From positions 1 through 64,000 of the forward strand of contig NZ_OCMF01000004.1 in assembly GCF_900215295.1 (NCBI RefSeq): a stretch of 64,000 nucleotides of DNA, in the 5' to 3' direction. A model generated the notes under the pieces. That model saw only the letters and a list, made by a program, of their open reading frames with translations, searched no databases and was not told where the DNA came from. This stretch comes from Salinimicrobium sediminis (GTDB taxonomy: Bacteria > Bacteroidota > Bacteroidia > Flavobacteriales > Flavobacteriaceae). The position numbers and the translations under genes were made by a program. Below are positions 1 to 8,175 of this stretch, piece after piece; the first letter of the stretch is position 1, and each line of letters opens with the position of its first letter.

Positions 1-80
1 GTAAGAAACAAATTAATCCACATCGCTATGGCCCTGATCAAGAACAAAACATATTACCAAAATCGTTTGGTTTTGTCATA

Positions 81-370
81 GAAATCGAACTGACGGGGAA
101 ACGAACCTGCTGTCAGTTCGAATGGTTTTTTCTCGAACGATAGTGAGAGAGAAAATTTCATCGAGAACAGAGGCAGGAATCTATTCCGTCGTTCTCGATA
201 CAAATTTGTTCCTGCCATCGCGGGTCTAAATTCACTCAAATTGACGGGAATGAATCTGCCGTCACTTCGAGTGTTTTCTACTGCGCAAAAGCGCAGGAGA
301 AAATGTTTCGAGTAGCGGCAGGATGAAATTACCTCCAACTGACGGGGAAACGAACCTGCCGTCAGATCAC
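81..370. repeat. Cluster of palindromic intergenic repeats
   Basis: Several imperfect copies of one palindrome-rich element lie side by side. A perfect 10-bp inverted repeat pairs 85-94 (TCGAACTGAC) with 112-121; a 9-bp one pairs 160-168 (ATCGAGAAC) with 191-199; a long hairpin at 274-303 has arms TTTTCT-A-CTGCGC and GCGCAG-G-AGAAAA. The word TGACGGGGAAACGAACCTGC occurs at 91-110 and again near 342-361, with a variant near 242-260. This resembles the dispersed GTCA(G/T)TTCGA...GAGAA elements common between flavobacterial genes. An open frame on the minus strand through it is not credible as a gene. Nothing else is recognisable in bases 1-575. Confidence 0.7.
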
Positions 371-575
371 AAGTCTTTTGCGTGACGCCCCTCTTTATGA
401 TTCTTAGTCTATTTCAACCTGTTTTTAATGTTATTCGCACAATGAGGATATTTAACACTAAACCTCAAAAATAAAGCTTGCACGAAACTATTATTCATCT
501 ATTTTAGCAGCCTCTTTAAAATGAGACTGTTAGGTGGCCGCAACAGCTTTTGACTAATTAAATAAAAAACTTAAA

Positions 576-1673
576 ATGAAGAAAAATTTAAATTCTTCGG
601 GAGACACTTTTTCTCCTGATGCAGCCCCAACTATGTCATTTTTTTCGGGAAGAAATTCTCTTACAAAACTTTTCACCCTGGGAGGTGTAATTGGCTCCCT
701 GCTTCTTTCGTCCTGTTCAGACAATACTGAACTTACAGACCTCGAAGCAGACACCGCACTTGAACAAACTGGACTTTTTACTCTGGTTCCGGCACAGGAG
801 AACTTAATTGAAATCCCCGGATCGCTAACCGCTGATCAAAAAAACTTCAATAAAACTACCGAGGCACCGGGGGTTGATGATGGAAGGTTTAACATCACGA
901 TTAAATATGTTGTAGATGTTACAGACAGACAAAAAGAAGTTTTTGCCGCTGCCGCAGCAAGATGGGAAAGAATAATTATTAAAGATGTTCCCTCTATAAC
1001 CGCTACTATTCCTTCAGCATTCGCAGGGTTTCCCCCTGTAGTTAGTGGTACTGTGGACGATATTATTATTGAAGTAGTTATAGCGCCTATTGATGGACCC
1101 GGGAAAATTCTTGGTCAGGCAGGACCTCGTTACCTTAGAACCTATGACCGTTTGCCGTTATCAGGTGTAATGTACTTTGATGTAGATGATCTTGAATTTC
1201 TCGATGAAAGAGATCTTTTTGAAAATGTAATTGTCCACGAAATGGGCCATGTATTAGGCATAGGTACTTTATGGAACTATTACAGACAATTAAAACAAGG
1301 GCCTGCAAGTGATCCTTACTTCAGCGGTAAAATGGCAAATAACTTCTGGAAAGCTGAAGGAGGAACTAATTTCCTTCCAATAGAGAATAAAGGAGGCCCG
1401 GGTACTGCCGGTGGTCACTGGAGAGAATCCCTGCTCAGGAACGAGTTGATGACCGGATATATCAATTATGGAGTAAATCCCCTTAGCCGTATAACAGCAG
1501 GCTCTCTTGCAGACATGGGTTATGGTACAGCTATAGTTGGAGAGGCGTATGAACTACAACGCGGAACTCCCGGAGTAAGCATAGATGAACTTGCTAAAAG
1601 TGGAGATCACGGCCTTTACATTGCAGAGAGAGAAACTATTCTTGAGCCGATTGGAATTATTGTAACTGAATAA
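576..1673 (+). CDS. Leishmanolysin-like (M8-type) zinc metalloprotease lipoprotein
   Basis: 365 residues. A hydrophobic stretch around residues 31-46 ends in LLLSSC, so Cys47 is the probable lipidation site and the protein should sit on the outer envelope. The zinc site is HEMGH at residues 221-225 (His221, Glu222 catalytic, His225), followed by GIGTLW; a later HW at residue 281 is placed like the third ligand of leishmanolysin-family enzymes, followed by NELMTG and a C-terminal LADMGY segment, both typical of bacterial members. Substrate unknown; presumably extracellular protein. The ATG at 576 gives an unusually long N-region before the lipobox; an in-frame ATG at residue 20 (position 633) would give a more ordinary signal peptide, so the start is uncertain. 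Single gene ending in a strong terminator. Confidence 0.85.
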   Translation: MKKNLNSSGDTFSPDAAPTMSFFSGRNSLTKLFTLGGVIGSLLLSSCSDNTELTDLEADTALEQTGLFTLVPAQENLIEIPGSLTADQKNFNKTTEAPGVDDGRFNITIKYVVDVTDRQKEVFAAAAARWERIIIKDVPSITATIPSAFAGFPPVVSGTVDDIIIEVVIAPIDGPGKILGQAGPRYLRTYDRLPLSGVMYFDVDDLEFLDERDLFENVIVHEMGHVLGIGTLWNYYRQLKQGPASDPYFSGKMANNFWKAEGGTNFLPIENKGGPGTAGGHWRESLLRNELMTGYINYGVNPLSRITAGSLADMGYGTAIVGEAYELQRGTPGVSIDELAKSGDHGLYIAERETILEPIGIIVTE

Positions 1674-1711
1674 AGAACCGGCTTCTTCCAAAAAGGTATA
1701 AGCAAAAAATT

Positions 1712-1750
1712 AAGCCTGATCTCTCTTTTAAAGAAGATCGGGCTTTATTT
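1712..1750 (+). terminator. Intrinsic terminator of the metalloprotease gene
   Basis: Arms AAGCCTGATCT (1712-1722) and AGATCGGGCTT (1735-1745) pair over 11 bp with one G-U, then TTATTTT. It begins 39 bases after the stop codon at 1673. Confidence 0.8.
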
Positions 1751-1754
1751 TGAT

Positions 1755-1870
1755 CTACTGTCATTTCGAATCGCTCCTTTCACTTATGCTGTCGGTTAAA
1801 ATGGTTTTTATTCCGGAAGATGTGTTTTTCGCTGGGTTAAAGCGCAGCAGAAAAAAATATCGGAAGACAG
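1755..1870. repeat. Degenerate copy of the palindromic intergenic element
   Basis: Contains the CTGTCATTTCGAAT word and a central CGCTGGGTTAAAGCGCAG-type palindrome flanked by T-rich and A-rich arms, the same plan as the hairpin at 274-303 (CTGCGCAAAAGCGCAG between TTTTCT and AGAAAA), with flanking CGGAAGA repeated on both sides. More diverged than the first cluster. Confidence 0.45.
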
Positions 1871-1947
1871 ATTTAAAAAAGCCGTAAACAGAGAAGATTT
1901 CCAGCCGAATAAACCTAATTGGTTCAAGGATCTTAACCCGGCAAAAT

Positions 1948-2145
1948 TTAATTCTCTTCAAATTGAAATATATCTTCAATTGACAATTTAAAAAGCTTCG
2001 AGATCCGGAATGCCGTAGGTAAACTGGGATCAAATTTTCCCTTTTCAATGGCATTGATGGTTTGTCGCGAAACCCCGATATATTCTGCCAGATCTTCCTG
2101 AGTATAGTTGTTCTCAGCCCGCAGGACTTTCAGCCTATTTTTCAT
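1948..2145 (-). CDS. XRE/Cro-type helix-turn-helix regulator (YgzD-like small form)
   Basis: 65 residues, essentially one HTH_3 domain: MKNRLKVLRAENNYTQEDLA begins helix 1-2 and VSRQTINAIEKGKFDPS is the recognition-helix region, followed by the RISKLFKLSIEDIFQFE ending typical of short one-domain regulators. Its ATG overlaps the stop of the upstream membrane-protein gene (2142-2145, ATGA), so the two are translationally coupled. In known cases this regulator/membrane-protein arrangement is autoregulatory; a matching palindrome lies in front of the operon. Confidence 0.9.
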   Translation of the reverse strand: MKNRLKVLRAENNYTQEDLAEYIGVSRQTINAIEKGKFDPSLPTAFRISKLFKLSIEDIFQFEEN

Positions 2146-2534
2146 GAATATCTCCGGGTATTTACGGTGAGAATAATACCATAGGCCAGGCCGATAAACA
2201 TCACCAGATTACTTATTTCAGCATCAAAAGTGATAAGATCAGTGACGTCAAGCAGGGAGTAGGTAAGCCCAACAACAACCGCTAATCCAAGGGTAAGCGC
2301 CAGAGATTCCAGATGAATCTTCCGTTCCAGTTCATCCAGGTTATTAAAAAATTTCCTATTGGCTATGATCATCAAAATTCCGTTGGTGAAATTTACCGTA
2401 ACGGCCAGAACCGTAAGGAGAATATGATCATCCCAGATGAATTTGGGTCCAAACGTGGCAATTGCCAGGGTAGCAACCCAACTCCAGGTCCATGCGGCTA
2501 ATTGAGTGAGATTTTTTCTGCGCTCTTTTTTCAT
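2142..2534 (-). CDS. Four-helix membrane protein paired with the XRE regulator
   Basis: 130 residues with about four predicted membrane helices (roughly residues 11-30, 38-58, 80-98, 106-124) and a charged loop NNLDELERKIHLESLALTL between helices 2 and 3. I do not recognise a named family with certainty; proteins of this shape are the usual partners of short YgzD-like XRE regulators in Bacteroidota and Firmicutes. It is the first gene of a two-gene operon. Function unknown; a role in sensing or in being the regulated target is inference from the coupling only. Confidence 0.75.
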   Translation of the reverse strand: MKKERRKNLTQLAAWTWSWVATLAIATFGPKFIWDDHILLTVLAVTVNFTNGILMIIANRKFFNNLDELERKIHLESLALTLGLAVVVGLTYSLLDVTDLITFDAEISNLVMFIGLAYGIILTVNTRRYS

Positions 2535-2564
2535 CTTTAAGTAATTAAGGTTTGATATAATGTA

Positions 2565-2605
2565 ATGTTTACTTTACAAATGTAAAACAAAAATAAATGT
2601 AAAGT
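2565..2605 (-). promoter_or_regulatory. Candidate autoregulatory operator of the XRE operon
   Basis: A perfect palindrome TTTACA-AA-TGTAAA occupies 2573-2586, flanked by further half sites (TTTAC at 2568-2572, ATGTAAAG near 2597-2604). On the minus strand the sequence contains TACATTTG, a full match to the Bacteroidota -7 element TAnnTTTG, lying inside the palindrome, 40-50 bases before the start codon at 2534. No good -33 TTTG is seen at the 19-base spacing. Binding by the neighbouring XRE protein is inferred. Confidence 0.5.
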
Positions 2606-2668
2606 GTTATTTACTTTTTATTTTTTTTTATTATTCCGGAATTATCTCCGGGACCTCATTATTTAAAA

Positions 2669-2700
2669 AGAAAAAATGCCCTGTGTTTACTGACAGAGCA
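2669..2700 (-). terminator. Intrinsic terminator of the ggt gene
   Basis: Minus-strand reading: GCTCTGT, seven-base-plus loop, ACAGGGC, then ATTTTTTC. Arms lie at 2693-2699 and 2678-2684 with one G-U pair; it starts about 27 bases past the stop codon at 2727. Confidence 0.7.
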
Positions 2701-2726
2701 TGCATTCAATTGTGAAAAAAGACCTT

Positions 2727-4433
2727 CTAGTAACCTACCGCTGCATCATCTCCCCTCCTGTCGGCACCGCCTTCCAGGCTACCGTCTGGCAGGACAAGAA
2801 TAGCATCCACTTTTCCAAGGATACGGGATTCCCCTTCGTTGATGTTATATCCTTTTAATTTTAGCTTTTTAAGCAGGTTTTCATCAAAAGAATCGGGTTC
2901 AAACAGCACCTCGTCCGGAAGCCATTGATGATGAAATCTGGGAGCATTCACCGCTTCCTGCATACTCATATTATATTCGACAACATTTAAGATGGTTTGC
3001 ATCACCGAAGTAATGATTGTTGAACCTCCGGGAGAACCTAACACCATATAAAGCTCTCCTTCCTTTTCAACTATGGTAGGCGTCATGGAGCTCAGCATTC
3101 TTTTTTCCGGCTCAATGGCATTTGCTTCAGCACCTACAAGGCCAAACATATTTGGTACTCCGGGCTTCGCGCTAAAGTCATCCATCTCGTTATTCAGAAA
3201 GAAACCCAGCTCCCCAATGTAAAGTTTAGAACCGTATGCCCCATTGAGTGTAGTGGTAACAGAAACGGCATTTCCTACTGCATCCACAATGGAATAATGA
3301 GTGGTCTCATCGCTTTCGTATCCGGCTACGCTGCCATGCTCAAGCGCCGAAGAAGGCGTAGCACGCCCAAAGCTAAAGCTATCCATCCTGTCCTCCAGGT
3401 ATTCCCGGCTTAAAAGGGTATTTTGAGGCACCTCTACAAAGTCGGGATCCCCCAGGTAATATCCGCGATCGGCATAAGCTCTTCTTTCAGCTTCGGTAAT
3501 TACCTGAATTGCTTTTTCAGAATTATGTCCGTATTCATGAAGCGGAAAAGGTTCGATCATTTTCATGATCTGTCCCATCACAATACCGCCGCTGGAGGGT
3601 GGTGACATAGAGATCACTCTTAGATCGTCATAGGTAAAACTTACCGGTTCTCTCCAGACTGCCTCATAAGCAGCAAGATCCTGCATGGAAATCAGCCCCC
3701 CTTTTTCCTGAAGAAAAGCAACTATCTTTTCAGCTATTTTACCCCTGTAAAACTCATCCTTTCCTTTCTGCACCAAAGCTTCTAAAGTGGCAGCCAGGGC
3801 AGCATTTTTTAAAGTATCCCCTGCCTTATACTTTTGTGCAAAGAGTATCGTATCTCCATTGGCTTCGAGAAATTGATCCCGATAATATTCCAGGGAATTC
3901 TGCTGATTTTTAGTTATCACAATACCTTTTTTGGCGAGGTCGATCACCGGCTGTAACAGCCTTTCCATAGGTAGGGAACCAAATTTTTCATGTACAGCAA
4001 AAATTCCGGCAACAGTTCCCGGTACTCCTACCGCCAGACCTCCATAACGGCTTTTTTCGGGGTCTACATTTCCGAGGCTATCCTGATACATGGTTCGGGT
4101 GGCCAGCAGCGGCGCCTTTTCACGGTAATCCAATGCTCCTGTTGTTCCATCACTAAGACGATAGACCATGAAACCGCCACCCCCAAGATTTCCGGCAAAG
4201 GGAAAGGCTACGGCCAGGGCCATTTCTGTAGCAACCATTGCATCAAAGGCATTGCCTCCCTCGCGTATGATCTCGAGGCCTATTTTTGAAGCCTCTTCCC
4301 GTGCCGAAACCACCATGGCATTTGAAACCACCAGTCCTCTTTCCGAAGAAGGGGAAGGGCTTATTAAAGGCTGCTTTTCGGTTTTACAGGAGAAGCAGGA
4401 AACGAGGATGAACAGCAGGAAAACTTTTCTCAT
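2727..4433 (-). CDS. ggt: Gamma-glutamyltranspeptidase, lipoprotein
   Basis: 568 residues, the normal length for the Ntn-hydrolase GGT family that cleaves gamma-glutamyl bonds of glutathione and related peptides after self-cleavage into two subunits. The nucleophile region reads DETTHYSIVD, making Thr377 the expected autocleavage and catalytic residue. The substrate-binding GGGGFM segment (near residue 84) and LSSMTPTIV and GSPGGSTI motifs of the small subunit are present. The N-terminus FILVSCFSC indicates a lipoprotein signal (Cys13 or Cys16), so the enzyme is anchored in the envelope and likely recovers glutamate and cysteine from periplasmic glutathione. Transcribed alone, divergent from the next gene, with its own terminator. 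Confidence 0.95.
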   Translation of the reverse strand: MRKVFLLFILVSCFSCKTEKQPLISPSPSSERGLVVSNAMVVSAREEASKIGLEIIREGGNAFDAMVATEMALAVAFPFAGNLGGGGFMVYRLSDGTTGALDYREKAPLLATRTMYQDSLGNVDPEKSRYGGLAVGVPGTVAGIFAVHEKFGSLPMERLLQPVIDLAKKGIVITKNQQNSLEYYRDQFLEANGDTILFAQKYKAGDTLKNAALAATLEALVQKGKDEFYRGKIAEKIVAFLQEKGGLISMQDLAAYEAVWREPVSFTYDDLRVISMSPPSSGGIVMGQIMKMIEPFPLHEYGHNSEKAIQVITEAERRAYADRGYYLGDPDFVEVPQNTLLSREYLEDRMDSFSFGRATPSSALEHGSVAGYESDETTHYSIVDAVGNAVSVTTTLNGAYGSKLYIGELGFFLNNEMDDFSAKPGVPNMFGLVGAEANAIEPEKRMLSSMTPTIVEKEGELYMVLGSPGGSTIITSVMQTILNVVEYNMSMQEAVNAPRFHHQWLPDEVLFEPDSFDENLLKKLKLKGYNINEGESRILGKVDAILVLPDGSLEGGADRRGDDAAVGY

Positions 4434-4588
4434 AGATATATTAATAGAATTAATAAAGCTGAAACCAAAGCGGTTGCTGAGGCCGGCTCCTAAATTAGAA
4501 AAAACTATTAAAAAAATCCTGCATCGCTTTCACTCTATTTCCTGATTATAAAGCTATTTTAGTAGTAAACAGCTGCTACAGACGAAGC

Positions 4589-5239
4589 ATGAAAGATAAT
4601 CTCCCCAGAAATATTCTGTTACCATTTATTATTGGGATCGGCTTTTGCCTGTTTATCATGCTGGGAATTAATTCAGATTTCATTTCAGGCTATTCTTACA
4701 TAAATATTTTTGCAATCATCCTGGGGGCATTTGTATTGTATGCAGGGATTTTTGGGATTATAAATAATTCAACTAACCTGCTGCTTGGAATAGGCGGATT
4801 TCAATTCGGAAGAGTATTCCTCAGTATGTTGTTTCTTTTGGCTGCATTTTTATTCGAAAGATTCATCTGGCCAGATGAGCCGGAATATAAAAGTCTGCTG
4901 GAGAAAGAAAATTTTGTTCTAAAGCCTGACTTTAAAAAGTGCCACAAAGTTAAATATGGAAAATTTATTGCAGGGGGAGATACCATCCTAAGATTCATTA
5001 AGGATAAAAAGGATTATGAAACAAGATACGCTATAGACGGTGTGGCCACCTACAGAATTAATTGGTTGGACAGTTGTTCCTATTACCGGGTGGTGGAGAG
5101 AAGCGGTTCGGTAAAAGAGGTGATAAAACTTGGAAATTTTAATGGTCCATTCCACGATATGTATATAAGGCCTGCAGCTTTGCATTATATTAATGAGGAG
5201 AAGATCATCCGGGTATTCCTGCCCGGGGAAATTCATTAA
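4589..5239 (+). CDS. Uncharacterised membrane protein
   Basis: 216 residues: three hydrophobic helices in the first half (about residues 9-28, 35-58, 70-90) and a soluble second half of about 120 residues rich in charged and aromatic residues, ending in a beta-like segment. No family recognised and no catalytic motif visible. It stands alone, divergent from ggt and convergent with the DUF4494 gene. The ATG at 4589 follows no ribosome binding site, which is normal here. Confidence 0.6.
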   Translation: MKDNLPRNILLPFIIGIGFCLFIMLGINSDFISGYSYINIFAIILGAFVLYAGIFGIINNSTNLLLGIGGFQFGRVFLSMLFLLAAFLFERFIWPDEPEYKSLLEKENFVLKPDFKKCHKVKYGKFIAGGDTILRFIKDKKDYETRYAIDGVATYRINWLDSCSYYRVVERSGSVKEVIKLGNFNGPFHDMYIRPAALHYINEEKIIRVFLPGEIH

Positions 5240-5292
5240 AATCTGCATTACGGTAAAAGGGCCTCATAGCCATCATTACGATCTGCCCCTTA

Positions 5293-5324
5293 AAACAAAA
5301 AAACCTCCCGAATGGATCGGGAGG
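5293..5324 (-). terminator. Intrinsic terminator of the DUF4494 gene
   Basis: Perfect 8-bp stem CCTCCCGA (5304-5311) with TCGGGAGG (5317-5324); in the minus direction it is followed by TTTTTTTGTTTT. It may also end the convergent membrane-protein gene. Confidence 0.85.
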
Positions 5325-5360
5325 TGATGCTTTAATGTTTATAAAAAATAATCAAAAAGC

Positions 5361-5894
5361 CTAAACTTCTTCCGGAGCTTTAACTTGTTCTTCCTCTACT
5401 TCGGATACTTCGGAAGGTTCAGAATTTTCCACTACCCCATATTTCTCCAACTGCTCCTCTTCTCCTGTGAAATAAGGGAAAACGTCAAGAATTGGAGACT
5501 CGGTGATCATAGGGATCGTATAATCTCCCATCGTATCTGCCATGGCCTTTGTGGTGTTTTCAAAAGCTTCTTTAATATCGTTCGCCTGCACCAGGAGATA
5601 CATGTTGGTCTTTCTTTCTTTGCCGCTTTCTTCATCAAGGGCTATCAGAGATACCTTGGATTTAAACCAGCGATCGGAATTTTCAAAAGGATGGACTTCA
5701 GAATAATTGGCCACCTTAATGTTTGTGATCCTGAATTCTTCATTAGTGTAAGCAGCCATTTCTTCAGTAATTCTTGACTCTGCTTCCGTATAGGACACTG
5801 CATCCAGCAAATAAGTATCTGTAGTCACTTTCTGCTCTCCCGTTTCGTGTGTTTTTCTGTATTTCACCTTACATTCATACCAGGTTACGCTCAT
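5361..5894 (-). CDS. DUF4494 domain protein
   Basis: 177 residues. The first 140 match the pattern of DUF4494, a Bacteroidota-specific family of unknown function: WYECKVKYRKTHETGEQKV at the start, then a DAVSYTEAESRI segment, FKSKVSLIALDEESGKERK and an NDIKEAFENTTKAMADTMGDY segment that looks like a duplicated alpha/beta unit. The last 30 residues are acidic and low complexity (EVSEVEEEQVKAPEEV). No signal peptide, so cytoplasmic. Stand-alone gene with its own terminator. Confidence 0.85.
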   Translation of the reverse strand: MSVTWYECKVKYRKTHETGEQKVTTDTYLLDAVSYTEAESRITEEMAAYTNEEFRITNIKVANYSEVHPFENSDRWFKSKVSLIALDEESGKERKTNMYLLVQANDIKEAFENTTKAMADTMGDYTIPMITESPILDVFPYFTGEEEQLEKYGVVENSEPSEVSEVEEEQVKAPEEV

Positions 5895-5990
5895 AGTTAA
5901 GATTTTTTAGGGTGCCAAAAATATCATTTTAAGCAGGCGAAACTTAGTTAAAGTGTAAAGAGATATTCACATTCGGGAAATGGGATAATG

Positions 5991-6110
5991 TGAATTGGTG
6001 AATTGGTGAATTGGTGAATTGGTGAATTGGTGAATTGGTGAATTGGTGAATTGGTGAATTGGTTAATTAGTTAATTGGTGAATTTGTGAATTGGTTAGTT
6101 AGTTAGTTGG
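5991..6110. repeat. Octamer tandem array (TGAATTGG)n
   Basis: Nine exact copies of TGAATTGG run from 5991 to 6062, then six degenerate copies in the same 8-base phase to 6110 (TTAATTAG, TTAATTGG, TGAATTTG, TGAATTGG, TTAGTTAG, TTAGTTGG). It lies upstream of the DUF4494 gene and downstream of the SRPBCC gene. Slippage-prone, so copy number probably varies between strains. Confidence 0.95.
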
Positions 6111-6168
6111 TGAAAAGAAACCAGGGGTAAGGAATTGGGAATCGCGGTACTTCCCTGTTTTTACTTGG

Positions 6169-6237
6169 CTTTGTGTAAACTCCATGTCCATTTTTCACAT
6201 AAAGGATACGAAGATTAAAATAAGCTCACAAAGAATT
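6169..6237. repeat. Dispersed CTTTGTGTAAA...CACAAAG element, copy 1
   Basis: CTTTGTGTAAA (6169-6179) faces TTTTTCACATAAAG (6191-6203), then AATAAGCTCACAAAGAATT (6219-6237). The same modules in the same order recur at 10717-10786. It abuts the 3' end of the SRPBCC gene. Confidence 0.6.
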
Positions 6238-6240
6238 CCT

Positions 6241-6684
6241 TCAGGACTTTTCTGCGAGCTTTTTCAACTTTTCAAAGGCTTTTGGCCAGGCTTCGTCGAA
6301 ATAGTTCTCGTATCCTTCATCAAGGTCCATTTCCACAATGAGGTTAGTTTTCTGTCCGTCGGCTTTCAGGATATAGATCTCCTCTGCCCCACTCCAGGCT
6401 TTGACTTTTTCGCTGTCGTAATCTTCATTTCCTTCTTTGTCCACCATACCAAGGTGTTTAAAGACCATTTTTTCGGGTGCTTTCTTTTCCTGGATCCGGG
6501 CCACCATGCCTTCGTTTTCGGCATTTACAAACAGAACTTTTCCGCCTTCTTCCCAATCGGTTTTAACTGTGGAACCTTCAGAAAAAGCTGAAGTCCATTC
6601 TTCATAGGAACCTTTCCCCCAAAGAGCTTCCCATACCTGCTCCCTTGGAGCATTGACTGTGATTTCATACTGTTTGCGTTTCAT
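6241..6684 (-). CDS. SRPBCC (AHSA1-like) ligand-binding domain protein
   Basis: 147 residues covering one START/Bet-v1-like fold. The start YEITVNAPREQVWEALWGKG is the classic first strand and helix of AHSA1-type SRPBCC proteins, and the ending EAWPKAFEKLKKLAEKS is the long C-terminal helix. Such proteins bind hydrophobic ligands; the natural ligand is unknown. No signal peptide. Last gene of a three-gene minus-strand operon with VOC and NTF2-like proteins; 33 bases separate it from the VOC gene. Confidence 0.85.
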   Translation of the reverse strand: MKRKQYEITVNAPREQVWEALWGKGSYEEWTSAFSEGSTVKTDWEEGGKVLFVNAENEGMVARIQEKKAPEKMVFKHLGMVDKEGNEDYDSEKVKAWSGAEEIYILKADGQKTNLIVEMDLDEGYENYFDEAWPKAFEKLKKLAEKS

Positions 6685-6705
6685 CTTTGTAATTTTAAAT
6701 TATTT

Positions 6706-6738
6706 ACTGATTATTGATCATTGATTAATTGTTAATTG
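6706..6738. repeat. Heptamer-like repeat over a stop codon
   Basis: ACTGATT-ATTGATC-ATTGATT-type words repeat with about 7-base period and include the last codons and the TGA (6718-6720) of the VOC gene. Same style as the arrays at 28643, 44597 and 60871. Confidence 0.5.
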
Positions 6739-7638
6739 ATCAAGCTCGATCTTTTTCATTTTCATCATTGCATCCATTGCCCGGTTTGCTTTTTCCCTGT
6801 CGGGTTGATTGAAGATTTCCTCCATCCCTACTGGCGCCACCTGCCAGGAAACCCCGAATTTATCTTTTAACCATCCGCATTGTTGCGCCTGCGGATCTCC
6901 ACCTTCGGTCAATAACTGCCAGTATTTATCGATTTCTGCCTGATCTTTACAATTCACCATAAAGGATACGGCTTCATTAAAAGGAAAATCGTTCTCCATC
7001 CCGCTGTCCATGGCCATAAAAGTTTCTCCCTGCAGCAGGAACTGTGCATGTTTTACTTTTCCGAGAGCATATTCATTATGGTCATTTTTTTCATATTTCT
7101 GAATACCCTCCACTTTAGACTTTTCAAAGACAGAAGTATAGAATTCTATAGCCGCCTCTGCCTTTCCGTGCCGGGCACCGGTAAAAAAGATAAGAGGACA
7201 AATTCGCTGCTCCGGATGATATTCGCTATCATCGATCATGAGCTGCCAGTTAAGGCCGTAACGATCCTGTAACCACCCATACCGCGGGCTCCAGTCATAG
7301 CTGTCCAGTGGCATCATCTCATTTCCTCCTGCCAATAGTCCCTGCCACAAATTATTTATTTCCTCTTCATTCCGACACATTACGAACAGGGAAACAGAGG
7401 GATTGAATTTGAAATGCGGACCTCCGTTAAGTGCAAGCAGGTGGTATCCTTCCAGTTCAAATTCTACGGTCATGATTGATCCGGCCTCTTTTTGATGTAT
7501 CTCCTGTCCCGCTTCGGGATACCGGGTTCTGGAATTGATCTTCGAATTGGAAAAAACGGAGGTATAAAAGTCCGCGGCTTCCTCTGCCTCTGTATCAAAC
7601 CATAAACAGGGCACTATTTTTTGATGAATTTCTTTCAT
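6718..7638 (-). CDS. Tandem VOC (PhnB / 3-demethylubiquinone-type) protein
   Basis: 306 residues made of two VOC modules (about 5-140 and 148-285) of the PhnB-like type sometimes annotated as 3-demethylubiquinone-9 3-methyltransferase. Each starts with the motif phenylalanine-tyrosine at a VFSNSK/VFEKSK turn after AADFYTS or AIEFYTS, and ends with GWLQDRYGLNWQL or GWLKDKFGVSWQV. Enzymatic role unproven; the family binds metal or small aromatic ligands. Its ATG overlaps the stop of the NTF2 gene by four bases. The final residues TINQ are encoded by a heptamer-like repeat. Confidence 0.85.
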   Translation of the reverse strand: MKEIHQKIVPCLWFDTEAEEAADFYTSVFSNSKINSRTRYPEAGQEIHQKEAGSIMTVEFELEGYHLLALNGGPHFKFNPSVSLFVMCRNEEEINNLWQGLLAGGNEMMPLDSYDWSPRYGWLQDRYGLNWQLMIDDSEYHPEQRICPLIFFTGARHGKAEAAIEFYTSVFEKSKVEGIQKYEKNDHNEYALGKVKHAQFLLQGETFMAMDSGMENDFPFNEAVSFMVNCKDQAEIDKYWQLLTEGGDPQAQQCGWLKDKFGVSWQVAPVGMEEIFNQPDREKANRAMDAMMKMKKIELDQLTINQ

Positions 7639-8015
7639 AGGTTTTCTTTTTTTTCTTCCTTCAAGCCCACCACATAGGAGGTCATTTTTTTCACTTTAGG
7701 GGTTTTAAGGCCGCTAAAGACATAAAAGTCGGCAAAGCCAAAACTTTTGATTTCTCCTGAGGCTTCCCTTATTTTCATTCGGCCGTTTGCAGCTGCAGTT
7801 CGTCCATGGGTAATGATCTGCTCCAGTTCGAGTTCCAGGGTCTCCACCTTCTCCATAGGTTTCATAAATTCCTTTACCGCCTCTTTTCCTTCTACTTTCC
7901 TTTCCCCAATGAAATCCCAGATGATATCTTCGGTCATGTTGTTAAGGATAAAATCCTGGTCATTTTTAGAAAATGCTTCATTAAAATCTCTTATGAATTC
8001 TTCCTTTTCTCTCAT
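7635..8015 (-). CDS. NTF2-like (SnoaL-type) small protein
   Basis: 126 residues with the cone-shaped NTF2 pattern: an N-terminal helix FIRDFNEAFSKNDQDFILNN, the loop MTEDIIWDFIGERKVEGKEAV, then alternating strands. Proteins of this type are isomerases, cyclases or ligand carriers; no catalytic residue pair can be assigned here. First gene of the NTF2-VOC-SRPBCC operon, divergent from a GlxA-type regulator whose start is 160 bases away, so that regulator could control it (inference). Confidence 0.8.
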   Translation of the reverse strand: MREKEEFIRDFNEAFSKNDQDFILNNMTEDIIWDFIGERKVEGKEAVKEFMKPMEKVETLELELEQIITHGRTAAANGRMKIREASGEIKSFGFADFYVFSGLKTPKVKKMTSYVVGLKEEKKENL

Positions 8016-8175
8016 AGCTTCGGAATTATTTTGTTCAAAGTAAAGCTAGCTTAAAATGTCTTTTTTGGGAAGGGGGCATTCCGACAACTTGAAGGGGTGT
8101 TTGCGACATTCGGGATAGTAATGAAATATTCACTCATTTTAAGTACATTTATAATCCACTTATTTCCTGAAGCTT

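Noticed and set aside
54..338. Minus-strand open frame of 94 codons
   Set aside because: It lies wholly within the palindromic repeat cluster and its sequence is explained by the repeats.
1761..2054. Minus-strand open frame overlapping the XRE gene end
   Set aside because: Out of frame with the clear XRE gene and partly within a repeat; no family features.
5991..6110. Octamer array as a CRISPR
   Set aside because: Units are 8 bases with no spacers and no cas genes; simple tandem repeat. The same holds for 28643-28766.
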